DNA of 64,000 nucleotides from contig NZ_LNYO01000013.1 in assembly GCF_001467895.1 (NCBI RefSeq), positions 839,134 to 903,133 on the forward strand, given 5' to 3'. The DNA comes from Legionella nautarum. GTDB lineage: Bacteria; Pseudomonadota; Gammaproteobacteria; Legionellales; Legionellaceae. This document shows positions 1-9,978 of this stretch, in pieces. The notes below the pieces were generated by a model that saw only the letters and a list, made by a program, of their open reading frames with translations, searched no databases and was not told the origin of the DNA. Made by a program: the position numbers and the translations under genes. Each line of letters starts with the position of its first letter. Within the stretch, counting starts at the first letter, position 1.

Positions 1-1
1 T

Positions 2-559
2 ATCTATGCTTGTAATGGTATATTATTCAATCATGAAAGCCCTCTTCGTGGAGAGACCTTTGTTACTCGTAAAATTACTCGTGCCTTAGCGCGGATTAAA
101 TTAGGGTTACAAGATTGTCTCTACCTCGGTAACCTCGACGCTTTACGAGATTGGGGACATGCGCGCGACTATGTCGAAATGCAATGGCTAATGCTGCAGC
201 AAGATGAACCTGAAGATTTCGTCATTGCTACTGGCGAGCAATACAGTGTTCGTGAATTTCTTGAGACGGCTGCTGCTGAAATTGATCTAAAAATTACTTG
301 GCAAGGTACTGGAGTTGATGAAATTGGTACTGATCAGAACGGAAAAGTGATTGTCCGAGTCGATCCGCGCTACTTTAGACCTGCAGAAGTAGCTACTTTG
401 CTAGGTGATGCCACCAAAGCGAGAGAAAAACTTGGGTGGGTTCCCAAAACGAGCTTCCAATCATTAGTCGCTGAAATGATGCGTGGAGATCTAAATGCTG
501 CAAACCGTGATGAATTAGTAAAACGCCATGGATTTGCAGCCTACGATTACCACGAATAA
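2..559 (+). CDS. gmd: GDP-mannose 4,6-dehydratase, C-terminal part (cut by window edge)
   Basis: The frame is open from base 2 to the TAA at 557-559, so the 5' end lies outside the window and only about 185 C-terminal residues are visible. The conserved Gmd blocks [19 protein letters not shown] and [20 protein letters not shown] are present near its start; the first Met at 179 is internal to the second block and is not the start. Gmd is an NADP-dependent SDR-family enzyme that converts GDP-mannose to GDP-4-keto-6-deoxymannose in the cytoplasm. fcl follows after 12 bases, the usual gmd-fcl order, so the two are probably co-transcribed. Confidence 0.95.
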   Translation: MYACNGILFNHESPLRGETFVTRKITRALARIKLGLQDCLYLGNLDALRDWGHARDYVEMQWLMLQQDEPEDFVIATGEQYSVREFLETAAAEIDLKITWQGTGVDEIGTDQNGKVIVRVDPRYFRPAEVATLLGDATKAREKLGWVPKTSFQSLVAEMMRGDLNAANRDELVKRHGFAAYDYHE

Positions 560-571
560 GGAGCCAGCAAA

Positions 572-1510
572 GTGAATACCCCTAAAATATATATTGCCGG
601 CCACCGAGGCATGGTAGGCTCTGCCATTGTAAGAAGACTGGAAGAAGCCGGCTATACTAACTTATTGCTGCGCACTCATGCCGAGCTAGATTTAACCAAT
701 CAAGCTGAAGTGTTTGATTTTCTCGCTCGAGAAAAGCCAGATTATATTTTTCTGGCCGCTGCTAAAGTAGGGGGTATTCATGCGAATAATACTTATCGTG
801 CTGAGTTTATCTATCAAAACTTGATGATTCAAACCAATATCATTCAAGCCGCTTGGAAAGCGGGGGTACAACGCTTACTATTTCTCGGGTCAAGTTGTAT
901 TTACCCAAGAAATTGTCCGCAACCTATTAAAGAAGAATATTTGTTAACGGGCTCGCTTGAATATACCAACGAACCTTATGCAATTGCCAAAATTGCGGGC
1001 ATCAAACTTTGCGAAAATTATAACCGTCAATATGGCACACAGTATGTCAGTGTTATGCCGACTAACCTCTACGGCCCTAATGACAATTACGATTTAAATA
1101 ATAGTCATGTATTACCCGCACTTATCCGCAAATCACATGAAGCAAAAATCCATGGTGACAAGCAGCTTATCGTCTGGGGTTCAGGTACACCCATGCGTGA
1201 ATTCCTTTACGTGGAAGACATGGCCGATGCCTGTGTGTTTCTAATGGAAGAACAACCATCTGACGGTCTTTTTAATGTGGGTACTGGTACAGACATTAGC
1301 ATTCGTGAGTTGGCTGAAACCGTTATGGACGTGGTAGGTTTTACCGGTGAAATCGTTTTTGATGAGACTAAACCTAATGGCACCCCACGTAAACTGTTAA
1401 ATGTTGAAAAAATGAAAAATCTTGGTTGGCAAGCCAAAACCGATTTGCGTACCGGCATCGCCAAAACTTATAAAGATTTTTTAAAAACTGAACAAAATAG
1501 CTATGCCTGA
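572..1510 (+). CDS. fcl: GDP-L-fucose synthase
   Basis: A 312-aa SDR-family epimerase/reductase that turns GDP-4-keto-6-deoxymannose into GDP-L-fucose with NADPH. It starts at GTG 572 with AAGGAG at 558-563 upstream. The N-terminal nucleotide-binding motif GHRGMVGSA, the segment SSCIYP, and the catalytic YAIAK (Tyr-x-x-x-Lys) are all visible, and the length matches the family. The last codons overlap the next gene by 8 bases, indicating one transcript with gmd and a glycosyltransferase. Product supply for a fucose-containing or related surface glycan is inferred from this context. Confidence 0.96.
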   Translation: MNTPKIYIAGHRGMVGSAIVRRLEEAGYTNLLLRTHAELDLTNQAEVFDFLAREKPDYIFLAAAKVGGIHANNTYRAEFIYQNLMIQTNIIQAAWKAGVQRLLFLGSSCIYPRNCPQPIKEEYLLTGSLEYTNEPYAIAKIAGIKLCENYNRQYGTQYVSVMPTNLYGPNDNYDLNNSHVLPALIRKSHEAKIHGDKQLIVWGSGTPMREFLYVEDMADACVFLMEEQPSDGLFNVGTGTDISIRELAETVMDVVGFTGEIVFDETKPNGTPRKLLNVEKMKNLGWQAKTDLRTGIAKTYKDFLKTEQNSYA

Positions 1511-2249
1511 TCAACCACAAATTACCATTGCTGTTCCCTCCTATAATCAAGGACGTTTTTTAGATAAAGCACTCTCTTCAATTTTTACGCAAGAAGTTCC
1601 AGTTGAAGTGTATGTGTTGGATGGCGGCTCCACTGATAACTCCGTTGAAGTCATTCGTAAATGGGAAAGTTACTTAGCTGGGTGGCGAAGCCATCCGGAT
1701 CAGGGACAATCAGCAGCCATTAACGAAGGAATCGCCAAGGGTAAAGCTGATTTTGTTTGTTGGCTAAATAGTGACGATTGGTTTTTGCCAGGTAGTTTAG
1801 CGAGTTTATTAGAAACTTTGAACAAAGCTCCCTCAGCACCAGCAGCCTATGGGAAGGCATGGAATTTCCTTGAAAAGGATCAAAGTTCGCACCCAGTTTG
1901 GGTAGAGGCATTTAATGTTCGACGCCTTGCTTTACGCTGTATTATAGCCCAACCAGCCACCTTAATTAGACGCTCTGCTTGGGAAACAATAGGTGGGCTC
2001 AACGAAAGCTTACATATGGCAATGGATTATGACCTGTGGTGGCGCTTATTTAAAACCTTCGGCCCCTTGCAATTCTTGGATGAATTTGTTGCCGTTAATC
2101 GTGAGCATGATCTGACAAAAACAAAAAATAATCGTCGTTTACATTATAAAGAGGCGATGCAAATAGTGAAAAAATATAATGGATCTTTGCCCTTAAAATG
2201 GTGGTTGGCGCAACCTTACAAAGTGTGGTTCCAATCCATTATAAAATAG
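1503..2249 (+). CDS. family 2 glycosyltransferase
   Basis: A 248-aa protein with a GT-A fold N-terminus: the opening [18 protein letters not shown] and [12 protein letters not shown] are the GT2 nucleotide-binding signatures, and LNSDDW near residue 90 supplies the DxD-like metal-binding acid cluster. MDYDLWWRL further on is the usual second conserved block. There is no membrane segment, so it should act at the cytoplasmic face of the inner membrane. The ATG at 1503 lies inside the end of fcl. Donor and acceptor sugars cannot be read from sequence; the gene order suggests assembly of a surface polysaccharide. Confidence 0.9.
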   Translation: MPDQPQITIAVPSYNQGRFLDKALSSIFTQEVPVEVYVLDGGSTDNSVEVIRKWESYLAGWRSHPDQGQSAAINEGIAKGKADFVCWLNSDDWFLPGSLASLLETLNKAPSAPAAYGKAWNFLEKDQSSHPVWVEAFNVRRLALRCIIAQPATLIRRSAWETIGGLNESLHMAMDYDLWWRLFKTFGPLQFLDEFVAVNREHDLTKTKNNRRLHYKEAMQIVKKYNGSLPLKWWLAQPYKVWFQSIIK

Positions 2250-2320
2250 TTATAACTCAGCCCAATGCTGATGGTTTCTGCTATTAAGTTAAGGAATTGC
2301 TCCTAACCCGATGTCTCAGG

Positions 2321-2374
2321 GCTTGTCCGCGCAATCCAGCAATCCCAGAGACTCTATGGAGCCCGCGGACAAGC
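2321..2374. repeat. GC-rich inverted repeat between genes
   Basis: The 11-base arm GCTTGTCCGCG at 2321-2331 is matched exactly by its complement at 2364-2374. It sits in the 189-base gap before the next membrane-protein gene and is clearly more GC-rich than the surrounding DNA. It could be a dispersed extragenic palindrome; there is no T-run, so it is not a convincing intrinsic terminator. Confidence 0.6.
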
Positions 2375-2438
2375 AGCGGGACGTCGACAAAGGGGTTTCG
2401 GCAGTGATGCTAGTGATAGGTTGCGATAAGGAACGAAA

Positions 2439-4463
2439 TTGAAAGCGAGTTACCAGCAAATTGCATTAAGAACAGAAACTATTTTTCTGCTTATGTTAGC
2501 TATTGCACTAGTATTTAGCTTCTTTTTAATCAACGTGCTAGGGCAGATCTCATCAGAATCATCAGCCGCTCTCAATTTATTTACTCAAGGGGCTCAGTTC
2601 TTAGTCCATCCCAAAGCAGCAGAGCGCAATACTTTTCTGATTGTAACCGCAACGCTTCCCATTCTCATTTTATTTGCAACTAAATATCAAACCCGTTTCG
2701 ACAAAGTGGCTTATTCTAAATACGCTTCCATTGCCCTGCCATTAATTGTCGCAGTCCTTTTATTTTTGCCAATCTATAAATCAGATTTTTTAATGATGCT
2801 TATTTTTGGCAAAATTTTTTTCATGCTCCATCCCACGGTTTTAGTCCTTATTTGTTTGAGTCTTGCGACCCTTTGGTGCTTTAGCATAGCTAATTTTCAA
2901 CCGCTAGTGCTGGCACCGAAAACAACAGCCACTGTGATTTGGGTTATTTTTATTCTTGCTATGCTGCTCCAATTATTATCTTGGCGGATAGCGAGCATTA
3001 ACTCCGTATCCTATGATCCCGCCTGGACAAACCATGCGGATGCAGCCTTTTATGCTTTGAGCCAAGTCGTTGCAGGAAAAACCTTATTAGTTGATTTACC
3101 TTCCCAATACGGTCTGTTTCCGGAATTAATCGCTCCCCTGTTTAAATGGATCGGGGCAACTATTTTAAATCTGAGTTTGTTTTTTGCGAGCTTACAGTTT
3201 ATTTCACTCTTTGGTTTATTTTTTGTTCTTTCTAAATTGGTTAAAAACCCAGTTTTATTATTACTGGGCGGGCTAAGCCTACTGACCTTAACCTTTGGCA
3301 CAACCATTTATTTTTCAGGTTCGCATGACCGATATTTTCAATATTGGCCCATTCGCTTTTTTTGGCCCGCTTTTTCCGTGCTTGTTTTTTACTATTTCGC
3401 TCGCAATAAAACTCTATACAGGGCTACAGTAGTTTCTTTAGTGAGCGCTATTGGTACATTTTGGATCATGGACACCGGTTTGTTTATTTTCTTGTCTTTT
3501 ACGGCTTATCTTACGGGGCGCTGCATTATTTTATGTTCTAACGATAAACCGAATAGGTTGATTCACCTTAAAGAATATCTCCTTGCAATCAGTTTGCATA
3601 TTCTGATTACTGGAGCAGTTATTGCCGCATTACTGGGGGTAATGTGGCTTAAATCGCATCAACCTTTACAGCTGCATCGCCAATTTGAATATCAAAAACT
3701 ATTTTATGGCTTAGGTTTTGCCATGCTACCTCTTCCTAAGCAAATTCATCCCTGGATGTCAGTTTTAGGGGTTTATTTATTAGGAATAATTATTTCATCA
3801 GCTGCTTGGTTTCAAAACAAGAAAGATAGTATTCGCGTCGATCTCATTTTATATCTAAGCTTGCTCGGTATTGGACTTTTTATTTACTACGAAGGCAGAG
3901 CTCATGTTGCCAATTTGATCACCGTCTGCTGGCCCGCTTTAATGGTCATGCTCATTGCAACCGATTGTACGATTAAAAAGATTCGCGAAAAAAACTTAGC
4001 TTTCACGCAAATGGCTATACCCATTGCAGCCATTGGTTTCCTACTCCTCTGTAGCGTTAACTTTATTGCCCATGTACCGAAGATGTTTCACGACATGAAA
4101 TATGTTTTTAAAACAAGACAAGTCATTTATTTCCCCTATATTGCGAGTGAGTTAGCTTTTATCAAGCAACAGGCGCAATCAAAACATGAGTGCCTCATTC
4201 TATCTAAACGTCAAAGTATTTATTATGCAGAAACTGGATTGGCCTCACCAATCAAAGGACCTGGCCTAGTAGAAACTTTGCTCAAGTCAGATGAAGAACA
4301 TTTCATGACAGAATTATTCAAAGGGCAACTTGACTGTGTTTTCCTCGGCCTAGGGGAAAGTAGCCCCTTCTTAATCATCGATACAGCAAAATTAACTCAG
4401 ATTTACAAAGTGTCCAGCATCAATTCAGAGCATACTATGCTTTATCTCACCCCAAAGGGTTAG
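2439..4463 (+). CDS. large polytopic inner-membrane protein, GT-C-like
   Basis: A 674-aa protein that is mostly hydrophobic, with about a dozen predicted membrane helices and a C-terminal soluble tail of roughly 110 residues. The start is TTG 2439, chosen because AAGGA lies 6 bases upstream. Between early helices it has an acidic loop with NHADAAFYALSQ and DLPSQYG, a pattern recalling GT-C glycosyltransferases that use lipid-linked sugars, but I do not recognise a named family with certainty. It follows sugar-nucleotide and GT2 genes on the same strand, so a role in surface glycan assembly or modification is an inference. A Wzy-like polymerase is an alternative. Confidence 0.75.
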   Translation: MKASYQQIALRTETIFLLMLAIALVFSFFLINVLGQISSESSAALNLFTQGAQFLVHPKAAERNTFLIVTATLPILILFATKYQTRFDKVAYSKYASIALPLIVAVLLFLPIYKSDFLMMLIFGKIFFMLHPTVLVLICLSLATLWCFSIANFQPLVLAPKTTATVIWVIFILAMLLQLLSWRIASINSVSYDPAWTNHADAAFYALSQVVAGKTLLVDLPSQYGLFPELIAPLFKWIGATILNLSLFFASLQFISLFGLFFVLSKLVKNPVLLLLGGLSLLTLTFGTTIYFSGSHDRYFQYWPIRFFWPAFSVLVFYYFARNKTLYRATVVSLVSAIGTFWIMDTGLFIFLSFTAYLTGRCIILCSNDKPNRLIHLKEYLLAISLHILITGAVIAALLGVMWLKSHQPLQLHRQFEYQKLFYGLGFAMLPLPKQIHPWMSVLGVYLLGIIISSAAWFQNKKDSIRVDLILYLSLLGIGLFIYYEGRAHVANLITVCWPALMVMLIATDCTIKKIREKNLAFTQMAIPIAAIGFLLLCSVNFIAHVPKMFHDMKYVFKTRQVIYFPYIASELAFIKQQAQSKHECLILSKRQSIYYAETGLASPIKGPGLVETLLKSDEEHFMTELFKGQLDCVFLGLGESSPFLIIDTAKLTQIYKVSSINSEHTMLYLTPKG

Positions 4464-4466
4464 CCC

Positions 4467-5591
4467 TTATCGTTGTAACCACGGTTGGTTGGCTAGCCAA
4501 ATGACCCAGTGATTCAGATGTTGGCGGAATACAAGGACAAAAAATAGCAATCCTAGCACTGCATACCGATCAATGTAATATGCTATTCCGAGTTTCGTGG
4601 GCAAAATTGGAGCTTGCCTCATCAACCAATTTTTTATTGCTAGACAAACTGGAAAATAGAGTAATACAAAGATTTCGCTGAAAATTCGAGACTCCATAAA
4701 ATTCCCAACTGATAATAAAGCAAAAAAATAAAATAGAGCAAGGTAGCGTAAGGGCCTTAGCTGCAAGGGAAGGTAATCGAAAAAAGAAAACCAAAATAAG
4801 GGCAAACCAACAAGAGCAAAAACAAGTAACAAGATATTTTGCCCTTCTAAGAGCCAAAGCAAATTCACTTCAAAATAAGTATGAGTTGAGAAATGAAAAT
4901 ACCAATCCATTAATTGGCCTGGAACCTTATGTAAGACAGTAAGAATAAGTATGCGCGCTAATAAATAGGACAATAGAGCGAAAATGAGCGGCTTTATAAT
5001 CCTACGAATTTGCTGCCAATACAATGCCGGAATCAATAACACCAGCAGAATGCTGCTTTCGCGATTTAAGGTAGCAATAAATACCCACGGAATATAATAA
5101 GTCCATTTTGCTCGTAGACAGAGTAAGAAGCCCAGGGTCATAAAAAACAGGGCGGCAGTATCAGAAGGATAAAAAAAGGGGGCACTCCCATAGACTCTGA
5201 AACGATAATTAACGACTGTCATCAAGGGCAACAGCAAAATACTAAGCCAAGCTAATAATTGTGCTTGTCTTTGGTTAAATTCTAGTTTCAGTAATTGGAA
5301 TAAGCTGAAATAAAATAAACTAATAAATAACCATTCCAGTAAAAAAAATAGTTTATCCACCGTAAGCGGAAAAACCCGAGACAAACCATTAGCCAGCGCC
5401 GGAACTAATATACGTTGCTCGAATGGCAACCGCGCAGAAAAATTCATCAGTTGCTCTAAGCTGCTTTCTGTATAAACTCCAGACAGTTGGGTATGAATGA
5501 ATGCATAACCAAGAAGCAAAACTACGCTTATAAATCGATACTTATAATGCAAGATATCCTTATTGATCATGTTGCTTGGAATCCCGTTCAA
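4467..5591 (-). CDS. polytopic membrane protein, unknown function
   Basis: A 374-aa hydrophobic protein with about nine or ten likely membrane helices. Its stop is only 3 bases from that of the preceding plus-strand membrane protein, so the two are tail to tail. The longest frame begins at TTG 5591; an ATG at 5570 (MINKDILHYKYRF) is the other candidate, and neither has a clear ribosome-binding site. The segment with PFEQRILVPALA before a helix, and NRESS in a later loop, resemble bacterial GT-C or Wzy-like membrane proteins. Substrate and function are unknown; the polysaccharide setting is the only hint. Confidence 0.7.
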   Translation of the reverse strand: MNGIPSNMINKDILHYKYRFISVVLLLGYAFIHTQLSGVYTESSLEQLMNFSARLPFEQRILVPALANGLSRVFPLTVDKLFFLLEWLFISLFYFSLFQLLKLEFNQRQAQLLAWLSILLLPLMTVVNYRFRVYGSAPFFYPSDTAALFFMTLGFLLCLRAKWTYYIPWVFIATLNRESSILLVLLIPALYWQQIRRIIKPLIFALLSYLLARILILTVLHKVPGQLMDWYFHFSTHTYFEVNLLWLLEGQNILLLVFALVGLPLFWFSFFDYLPLQLRPLRYLALFYFFALLSVGNFMESRIFSEIFVLLYFPVCLAIKNWLMRQAPILPTKLGIAYYIDRYAVLGLLFFVLVFRQHLNHWVIWLANQPWLQR

Positions 5592-5677
5592 GATTTATCG
5601 AGGCTAACCGATATTAGAGAAGGAAAGCAAGTTCTCCAAAAGAATAGAATAATGACACTGGTCAAACCAGGAGGGCA

Positions 5678-5992
5678 ATGATGAAAGATATGGCAAAATT
5701 TAACGTGGGCGAGCGAGTAATCCATCTAAAATTAGGTTATCGGGCTGTGATCATCGACGTTGACCCTCTCTTTCAGGCATCTGGCCGGTACAATCCCCAA
5801 GCCTATAAACGCGAATTCGCAACTCGCAACCCCTGGTATCGCTTACTCGTTGATGGTAGCAGCCAAATGACTTACGTTGAAGAATGTTTTTTAAGAACGG
5901 ATCCAAGTGAGTTAACCATTGATAATCCGCAAATTAAGCAATATCTGAATGAGTCTCAAGGAGGCTATCATGCAATTACGAGCAGACATTAG
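5678..5992 (+). CDS. hspQ: heat shock protein HspQ / YccV family
   Basis: A 104-aa protein matching the HspQ (YccV, hemimethylated-DNA-binding-like) family: FNVGERVIHLKLGYRAVI followed by DVDP, then NPWYRLLVDG and TYVEE, as in E. coli HspQ. Two adjacent ATGs at 5678 and 5681 follow AGGAGG at 5669-5674; 5681 has the better spacing. Family members are small cytoplasmic proteins linked to Lon specificity and DnaA stability in enterobacteria. It is flanked by oppositely oriented genes and appears to be a single-gene unit. Confidence 0.88.
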   Translation: MMKDMAKFNVGERVIHLKLGYRAVIIDVDPLFQASGRYNPQAYKREFATRNPWYRLLVDGSSQMTYVEECFLRTDPSELTIDNPQIKQYLNESQGGYHAITSRH

Positions 5993-6036
5993 ATAGGTTC
6001 GCAATAATCCGCTCGTGCTCTGAGGTATCACTTCGC

Positions 6037-6065
6037 TGTCATCCGCTGCCTTCGCAGGAATGACA
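6037..6065. repeat. imperfect palindrome in convergent gap
   Basis: TGTCATCC at 6037 is answered by GGAATGACA ending at 6065, with a CTGC/GCAG core. It lies between the convergent ends of hspQ and the small membrane protein gene. The sequence resembles the common proteobacterial extragenic palindrome of the GTCATTCC-GGAATGAC type. It may act as a bidirectional transcript end, but no T-run is present. Confidence 0.5.
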
Positions 6066-6079
6066 ATTCAAGCGCAGAA

Positions 6080-6277
6080 TTACAAATAGCGCAGCATAAA
6101 CACTAAAAAAGCGATGAATGCAATTAAAATGAGCGCTAAAAAACCCATTGTAGAAAAGCTCTTACTAAGATTTTCACGACTAAATTGCTCGGGCCGACCT
6201 TTTATCATTCGATACAAAATCCAAACAATAAGCCCTGCTCCAAGGAGCCCGAGTATTTGATACAAAGTTTCCATCAC
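6080..6277 (-). CDS. small two-helix membrane protein
   Basis: A 65-aa protein with two hydrophobic stretches (about residues 5-24 and 44-63) separated by a charged loop with KGRPEQFSRE. The start is GTG 6277 or ATG 6274; either overlaps the stop of fre by one to four bases, with AAGGGGA upstream, so translation is probably coupled to fre. No family recognised. The arrangement ubiD-fre-this gene suggests a membrane partner of the flavin reductase, but that is inference only. Confidence 0.7.
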   Translation of the reverse strand: MMETLYQILGLLGAGLIVWILYRMIKGRPEQFSRENLSKSFSTMGFLALILIAFIAFLVFMLRYL

Positions 6278-6978
6278 TTAATCCCCTTTCCCTCAAAACT
6301 AAAAGCATCTGAAAATAATTGCTCAGGTGACACGCCCTGTGCAAGCAAAATATCTCTTGTGGTATAGACCATATCAAAAGGGCCACCAATGACAAACTGC
6401 CAATCTTTCAGATCAGCATGATGCTGACCAAGAATGATAGAGGCCAAGGTGTCTTTAGAACTATTTGATAATAAGGAAAAATACTTAAATTGAGTAACAT
6501 GCGATTGCCATTGACTCACTTTTTCATTCATATACAAATCGTTTTGAGCACGTGCACCCCAAAATAATTCAAAAGCTCGTTGATCACTCGATGCTAATAA
6601 TTGTTCAATCATGGCCTTAATCGGCGCAAAACCAGTGCCGCCAGCAATAAATAAGATAGGTTTATCTATCTCCAACTTATCCAGATAGCAATCACCCAGT
6701 GGCAGATGGAGCCTTAATTCTCCTTTTTGCTTGATTTCATTAAGTAATTGCTGATTGTAAGGATTATCTAGGCTATGGCGAATATGTAATTCATATTTAT
6801 GCGAACCTAAAGGCGCATTGGCTATTGAATAACATAAGGTTTCACCTGCTGACAGAATTTCTAAATATTGACCGGCCCGATAGTCTACATAAGTTTCTGG
6901 CGTCAAAATAAGCTGCAAAATACTATCTGTTAGCGGAGTAATACTCTCAACTTTTGCAAGAATGGATTTATTCTTCAT
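6274..6978 (-). CDS. fre: NAD(P)H-flavin reductase
   Basis: A ferredoxin-reductase-fold enzyme of 234 aa. The ATG at 6978 overlaps the ubiD stop as ATGA, which is preferred over an upstream in-frame extension. The flavin-binding block RAGQYLEI, then CYSIAN, and the NAD(P)H-binding [11 protein letters not shown] are in the family order, ending with VIGGPFDMV. Fre supplies reduced FMN/FAD by oxidising NAD(P)H in the cytoplasm. Adjacency to ubiD is conserved from E. coli; because UbiD needs a prenylated reduced flavin, a metabolic link is plausible. Confidence 0.93.
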   Translation of the reverse strand: MKNKSILAKVESITPLTDSILQLILTPETYVDYRAGQYLEILSAGETLCYSIANAPLGSHKYELHIRHSLDNPYNQQLLNEIKQKGELRLHLPLGDCYLDKLEIDKPILFIAGGTGFAPIKAMIEQLLASSDQRAFELFWGARAQNDLYMNEKVSQWQSHVTQFKYFSLLSNSSKDTLASIILGQHHADLKDWQFVIGGPFDMVYTTRDILLAQGVSPEQLFSDAFSFEGKGIK

Positions 6979-8444
6979 ACATCCAATCCAAGTTCCGACC
7001 AATAATTATCAACTCGTTGCACAATTTCCTCATTCATCGTGATTGCTTGTCCCCATTCTCTCTGCGTTTCACCCGGCCATTTTGAAGTCGCATCCATTCC
7101 CATTTTTGAGCCTAAACCGGAAACAGGCGACGCGAAATCAAGGTAGTCAATTGGTGTATTATCTACCATCACTGTATCCCGCAGAGGATCCATTCTTGTC
7201 GTAATCGCCCAAATCACATCTTGCCAGTTACGCGCATCGATATCATCATCACAGACTATAACAAATTTAGTATACATAAATTGTCTTAGAAACGACCAAA
7301 CTGCCATCATGACCCGTTTTGCATGCCCGGGGTACTGTTTCTTGATGGTGACCACTGCTAAACGGTAAGAACAACCTTCCGGCGGTAAATAGAAATCAAC
7401 AATTTCTGGAAATTGTTTTTGCAATAAAGGAATAAATACCTCATTAAGCGCCAAGCCTAAAATCGCAGGCTCATCCGGTGGACGCCCTGTATAGGTACTA
7501 TGATATATAGGCTGTTCGCGATGGGTCACACGCTCTACTGTAAATACAGGAAAAGTTTGTACTTCATTATAGTAGCCTGTGTGATCACCAAAAGGACCTT
7601 CTGCTGCTTCTTCCCCCGGCTCAATGTATCCCTCAAGAATGATTTCAGCACTTGCTGGCACATGCAAATCATTGCCAAGGCAACGAGTAAGTTGTGTACG
7701 TTGCCCACGCAATAAACCGGCAAAGGCATACTCCGATAAACTATCAGGGACCGGAGTGACTGCCGCGAGTAAAGTTGCTGGATCTGCCCCTAAAGTCACT
7801 GCCAAAGGAAAACGCTCGCCGGGGTATTCCTGTTGCCAAGCTTGATAATCTAAAGCACCCCCACGGTGAGATAGCCAGCGCATGATTAACTTATTCTTAC
7901 TCAGCAATTGTTGTCGGTAAATTCCCATATTTTCACGGGCTTGATGAGGCCCTTTAGTCGTCACCAAGCCCCAAGTAATAAGCGGTGCAACATCGGCTGG
8001 CCAGCACTTCTGAATGGGTAAACGCGTTAAATCAACCTCATCCTCTTCCCACACGTATCTTTGGCAAGCCGCATCGCTAACATATTTGGGCGCCATATTT
8101 AGTGCTTGCTTCAGCAAAGGTAATTTTGCAAAAGCATCTTTAAATCCTTTAGGCGGCTCGGGCTCCTTTAATGCGGCCAACAGCTTACCCACTTCACGCA
8201 AAGCGCTAATGGTTTCCTCACCCATTCCAAGCGCTACTCGTTCTACGGTACCAAATAAATTAGTGAGCACAGGCATGCTGCTATTTTTAGGATTCGTAAA
8301 AAGCAGGGCAGGTCCGCCAGCTCGTAAGACTCGGTCACTCACCGTAGTCATTTCGAGAAAAGGGGACACTGGATAATTAATTCGCTTTAGTAATCCGCGA
8401 GTTTCTAGTTGCGCGATAAAATCGCGTAGGTCGGCATATTTCAT
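6975..8444 (-). CDS. ubiD: 3-polyprenyl-4-hydroxybenzoate decarboxylase
   Basis: A UbiD-family decarboxylase of about 489 aa that removes the carboxyl group of polyprenyl-4-hydroxybenzoate in ubiquinone synthesis, using prenyl-FMN made by UbiX. The ATG at 8444 ([14 protein letters not shown]) matches the family start; a TTG six bases upstream is in frame but less likely. Conserved blocks include [30 protein letters not shown] with its catalytic acid, and [12 protein letters not shown]. Length is normal. It is followed by fre with a 4-base overlap. Confidence 0.96.
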   Translation of the reverse strand: MKYADLRDFIAQLETRGLLKRINYPVSPFLEMTTVSDRVLRAGGPALLFTNPKNSSMPVLTNLFGTVERVALGMGEETISALREVGKLLAALKEPEPPKGFKDAFAKLPLLKQALNMAPKYVSDAACQRYVWEEDEVDLTRLPIQKCWPADVAPLITWGLVTTKGPHQARENMGIYRQQLLSKNKLIMRWLSHRGGALDYQAWQQEYPGERFPLAVTLGADPATLLAAVTPVPDSLSEYAFAGLLRGQRTQLTRCLGNDLHVPASAEIILEGYIEPGEEAAEGPFGDHTGYYNEVQTFPVFTVERVTHREQPIYHSTYTGRPPDEPAILGLALNEVFIPLLQKQFPEIVDFYLPPEGCSYRLAVVTIKKQYPGHAKRVMMAVWSFLRQFMYTKFVIVCDDDIDARNWQDVIWAITTRMDPLRDTVMVDNTPIDYLDFASPVSGLGSKMGMDATSKWPGETQREWGQAITMNEEIVQRVDNYWSELGLDV

Positions 8445-8538
8445 GAGCAAAATTTAAGAAAATTAATTGCAGGGATTATGACACAGGCGACGGTTTAACA
8501 AAATAAAGACCTTTGTTTTGGGGGGTATTGGTATTTTT

Positions 8539-8564
8539 GTAGGTTGGGCCAAAGTCCAACCTAC
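8539..8564. repeat. short hairpin between rho and ubiD
   Basis: GTAGGTTGG at 8539-8547 pairs with CCAACCTAC at 8556-8564. It is a dispersed-repeat-like hairpin lying between the start of ubiD and the long palindrome at 8572. No T-run follows on either strand. Confidence 0.45.
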
Positions 8565-8571
8565 CTATTTT

Positions 8572-8668
8572 ATCCGTTCGGGCTGAGGAGGCCGTAGGCC
8601 GTCTCGAAGCCTTATTTTGGGATGTACCAGCTTCGAGACGGCCTACGGCCTCCTCAGCCCGAACGGAT
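8572..8668. repeat. long perfect palindrome of 39-base arms
   Basis: The arms 8572-8610 and 8630-8668 are exact reverse complements with a 19-base spacer. Each arm has the pattern CGTTCGGGCTGAGGA, then a small self-complementary GGCCGTAGGCC, then GTCTCGAAG. The same half-unit pattern recurs twice downstream of recF, so this is a member of a dispersed repeat family and not just a terminator. It lies between rho and ubiD, both on the minus strand, and would fold strongly in the intergenic RNA. Confidence 0.85.
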
Positions 8669-8715
8669 CTGTCATTTCAACTTGCGAAGAGCTCTTCAAC
8701 CACAACAGCCATCTT

Positions 8716-9978
8716 CTACTCTTGGCGCTTCATCGCCTCAAAGAACTCTGCATTGGTCTTATGATTTTTCATACGTTCCAGCAAGAATTCAATCGCATCA
8801 CATTCATCCATAGACTGTAGAATTTTGCGAAGAATCCAAGTACGGTGCAATTCTTCTGGAGATAGCAGTAAGTCTTCACGACGGGTACCTGAGCGGTTAA
8901 TATTAATAGCAGGGAAGACGCGACGCTCAGAAATATTACGACTTAAGTGGATTTCCATGTTCCCGGTTCCCTTAAATTCTTCATAAATGACCTCGTCCAT
9001 TTTAGAGCCGGTGTCAACAAGTGCCGTTGCAATAATCGTTAAGCTACCACCTTCTTCAATATTACGTGCAGCACCATAAAGACGCTTAGGTCTTTGTAAA
9101 GCATTCGCATCCACACCGCCAGTCAGTACTTTTCCTGATGATGGAACAACGGTATTGTAAGCTCGGGCTAAACGAGTGATCGAATCGAGTAAGACAACCA
9201 CGTCTCGTTTATGTTCAACTAATCGTTTTGCTTTTTCAATAACCATCTCCGCCACTTGTACGTGACGATTCGCTGGTTCATCAAAAGTACTAGCTACAAC
9301 TTCACCTTTTACTGAGCGCTGCATTTCAGTCACTTCTTCAGGGCGCTCATCAATCAGCAGCACGATCAAATAACATTCTGGATAATTCTTCTCAATTGAA
9401 TGAGCTAGATTTTGCAGCATTAACGTTTTACCTGCCTTCGGCGGAGAAACGATAAGACCACGCTGGCCACGGCCAAAAGGAGCGCAAAGATCAACAACGC
9501 GAGCAGTTAAATCTTCTGTACTGCCATTGCCCTGCTCCATGACCAAACGCTCAGTGGCAAACAAGGGAGTTAGGTTTTCAAATAAAATCTTACGTTTTGC
9601 ACTCTCAGGCGAATCAAAGTTAATTTGATCAACTTTTAATAAAGCGAAGTAGCGTTCGTTATCCTTTGGTGGCCGAATTTTACCGGTAATTGTATCACCA
9701 GTACGCAAACCAAAGCGTCTAATTTGACTGGGGGAAACATAAATATCATCAGGACCAGCTTGATATGATCCATCTTCAGAGCGAAGGAAACCGAAACCGT
9801 CAGTTAATACTTCTAAAACACCACCACCAAGAATGTCTTCACCTTTGTGGGAATGGGCCTTGAGAATGGCAAAAAGGATATCTTGTTTGCGCATGCGGGC
9901 AGTATTTTCAGCCCCCATGTCCTGTGCGATGTTGACAAGTTCGGCAATAGGTAATTGCTTAAGTTCACTAAGATTCAT
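8716..9978 (-). CDS. rho: transcription termination factor Rho
   Basis: A 420-aa hexameric RNA helicase/ATPase. The N-terminal RNA-binding domain shows GFGFLRS at about 61-67; the P-loop [10 protein letters not shown] is at about 178-187, followed by [27 protein letters not shown] and the Q/R-loop segment, all in family order and at full length. It releases RNA polymerase at Rho-dependent sites. A long untranslated leader precedes it, and trxA lies upstream on the same strand, the arrangement known from E. coli. Confidence 0.98.
   Translation of the reverse strand: MNLSELKQLPIAELVNIAQDMGAENTARMRKQDILFAILKAHSHKGEDILGGGVLEVLTDGFGFLRSEDGSYQAGPDDIYVSPSQIRRFGLRTGDTITGKIRPPKDNERYFALLKVDQINFDSPESAKRKILFENLTPLFATERLVMEQGNGSTEDLTARVVDLCAPFGRGQRGLIVSPPKAGKTLMLQNLAHSIEKNYPECYLIVLLIDERPEEVTEMQRSVKGEVVASTFDEPANRHVQVAEMVIEKAKRLVEHKRDVVVLLDSITRLARAYNTVVPSSGKVLTGGVDANALQRPKRLYGAARNIEEGGSLTIIATALVDTGSKMDEVIYEEFKGTGNMEIHLSRNISERRVFPAININRSGTRREDLLLSPEELHRTWILRKILQSMDECDAIEFLLERMKNHKTNAEFFEAMKRQE

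Noticed and set aside
5487-5681. 64-codon plus-strand frame across the start of the membrane-protein gene
   Set aside because: Overlaps the opposite-strand gene, has no ribosome site and ends on the hspQ start.
6548-6555. GCACGTGC palindrome in fre as a parS site
   Set aside because: Only the central CACGTG fits; the flanking GTTT/AAAC of parS is absent.
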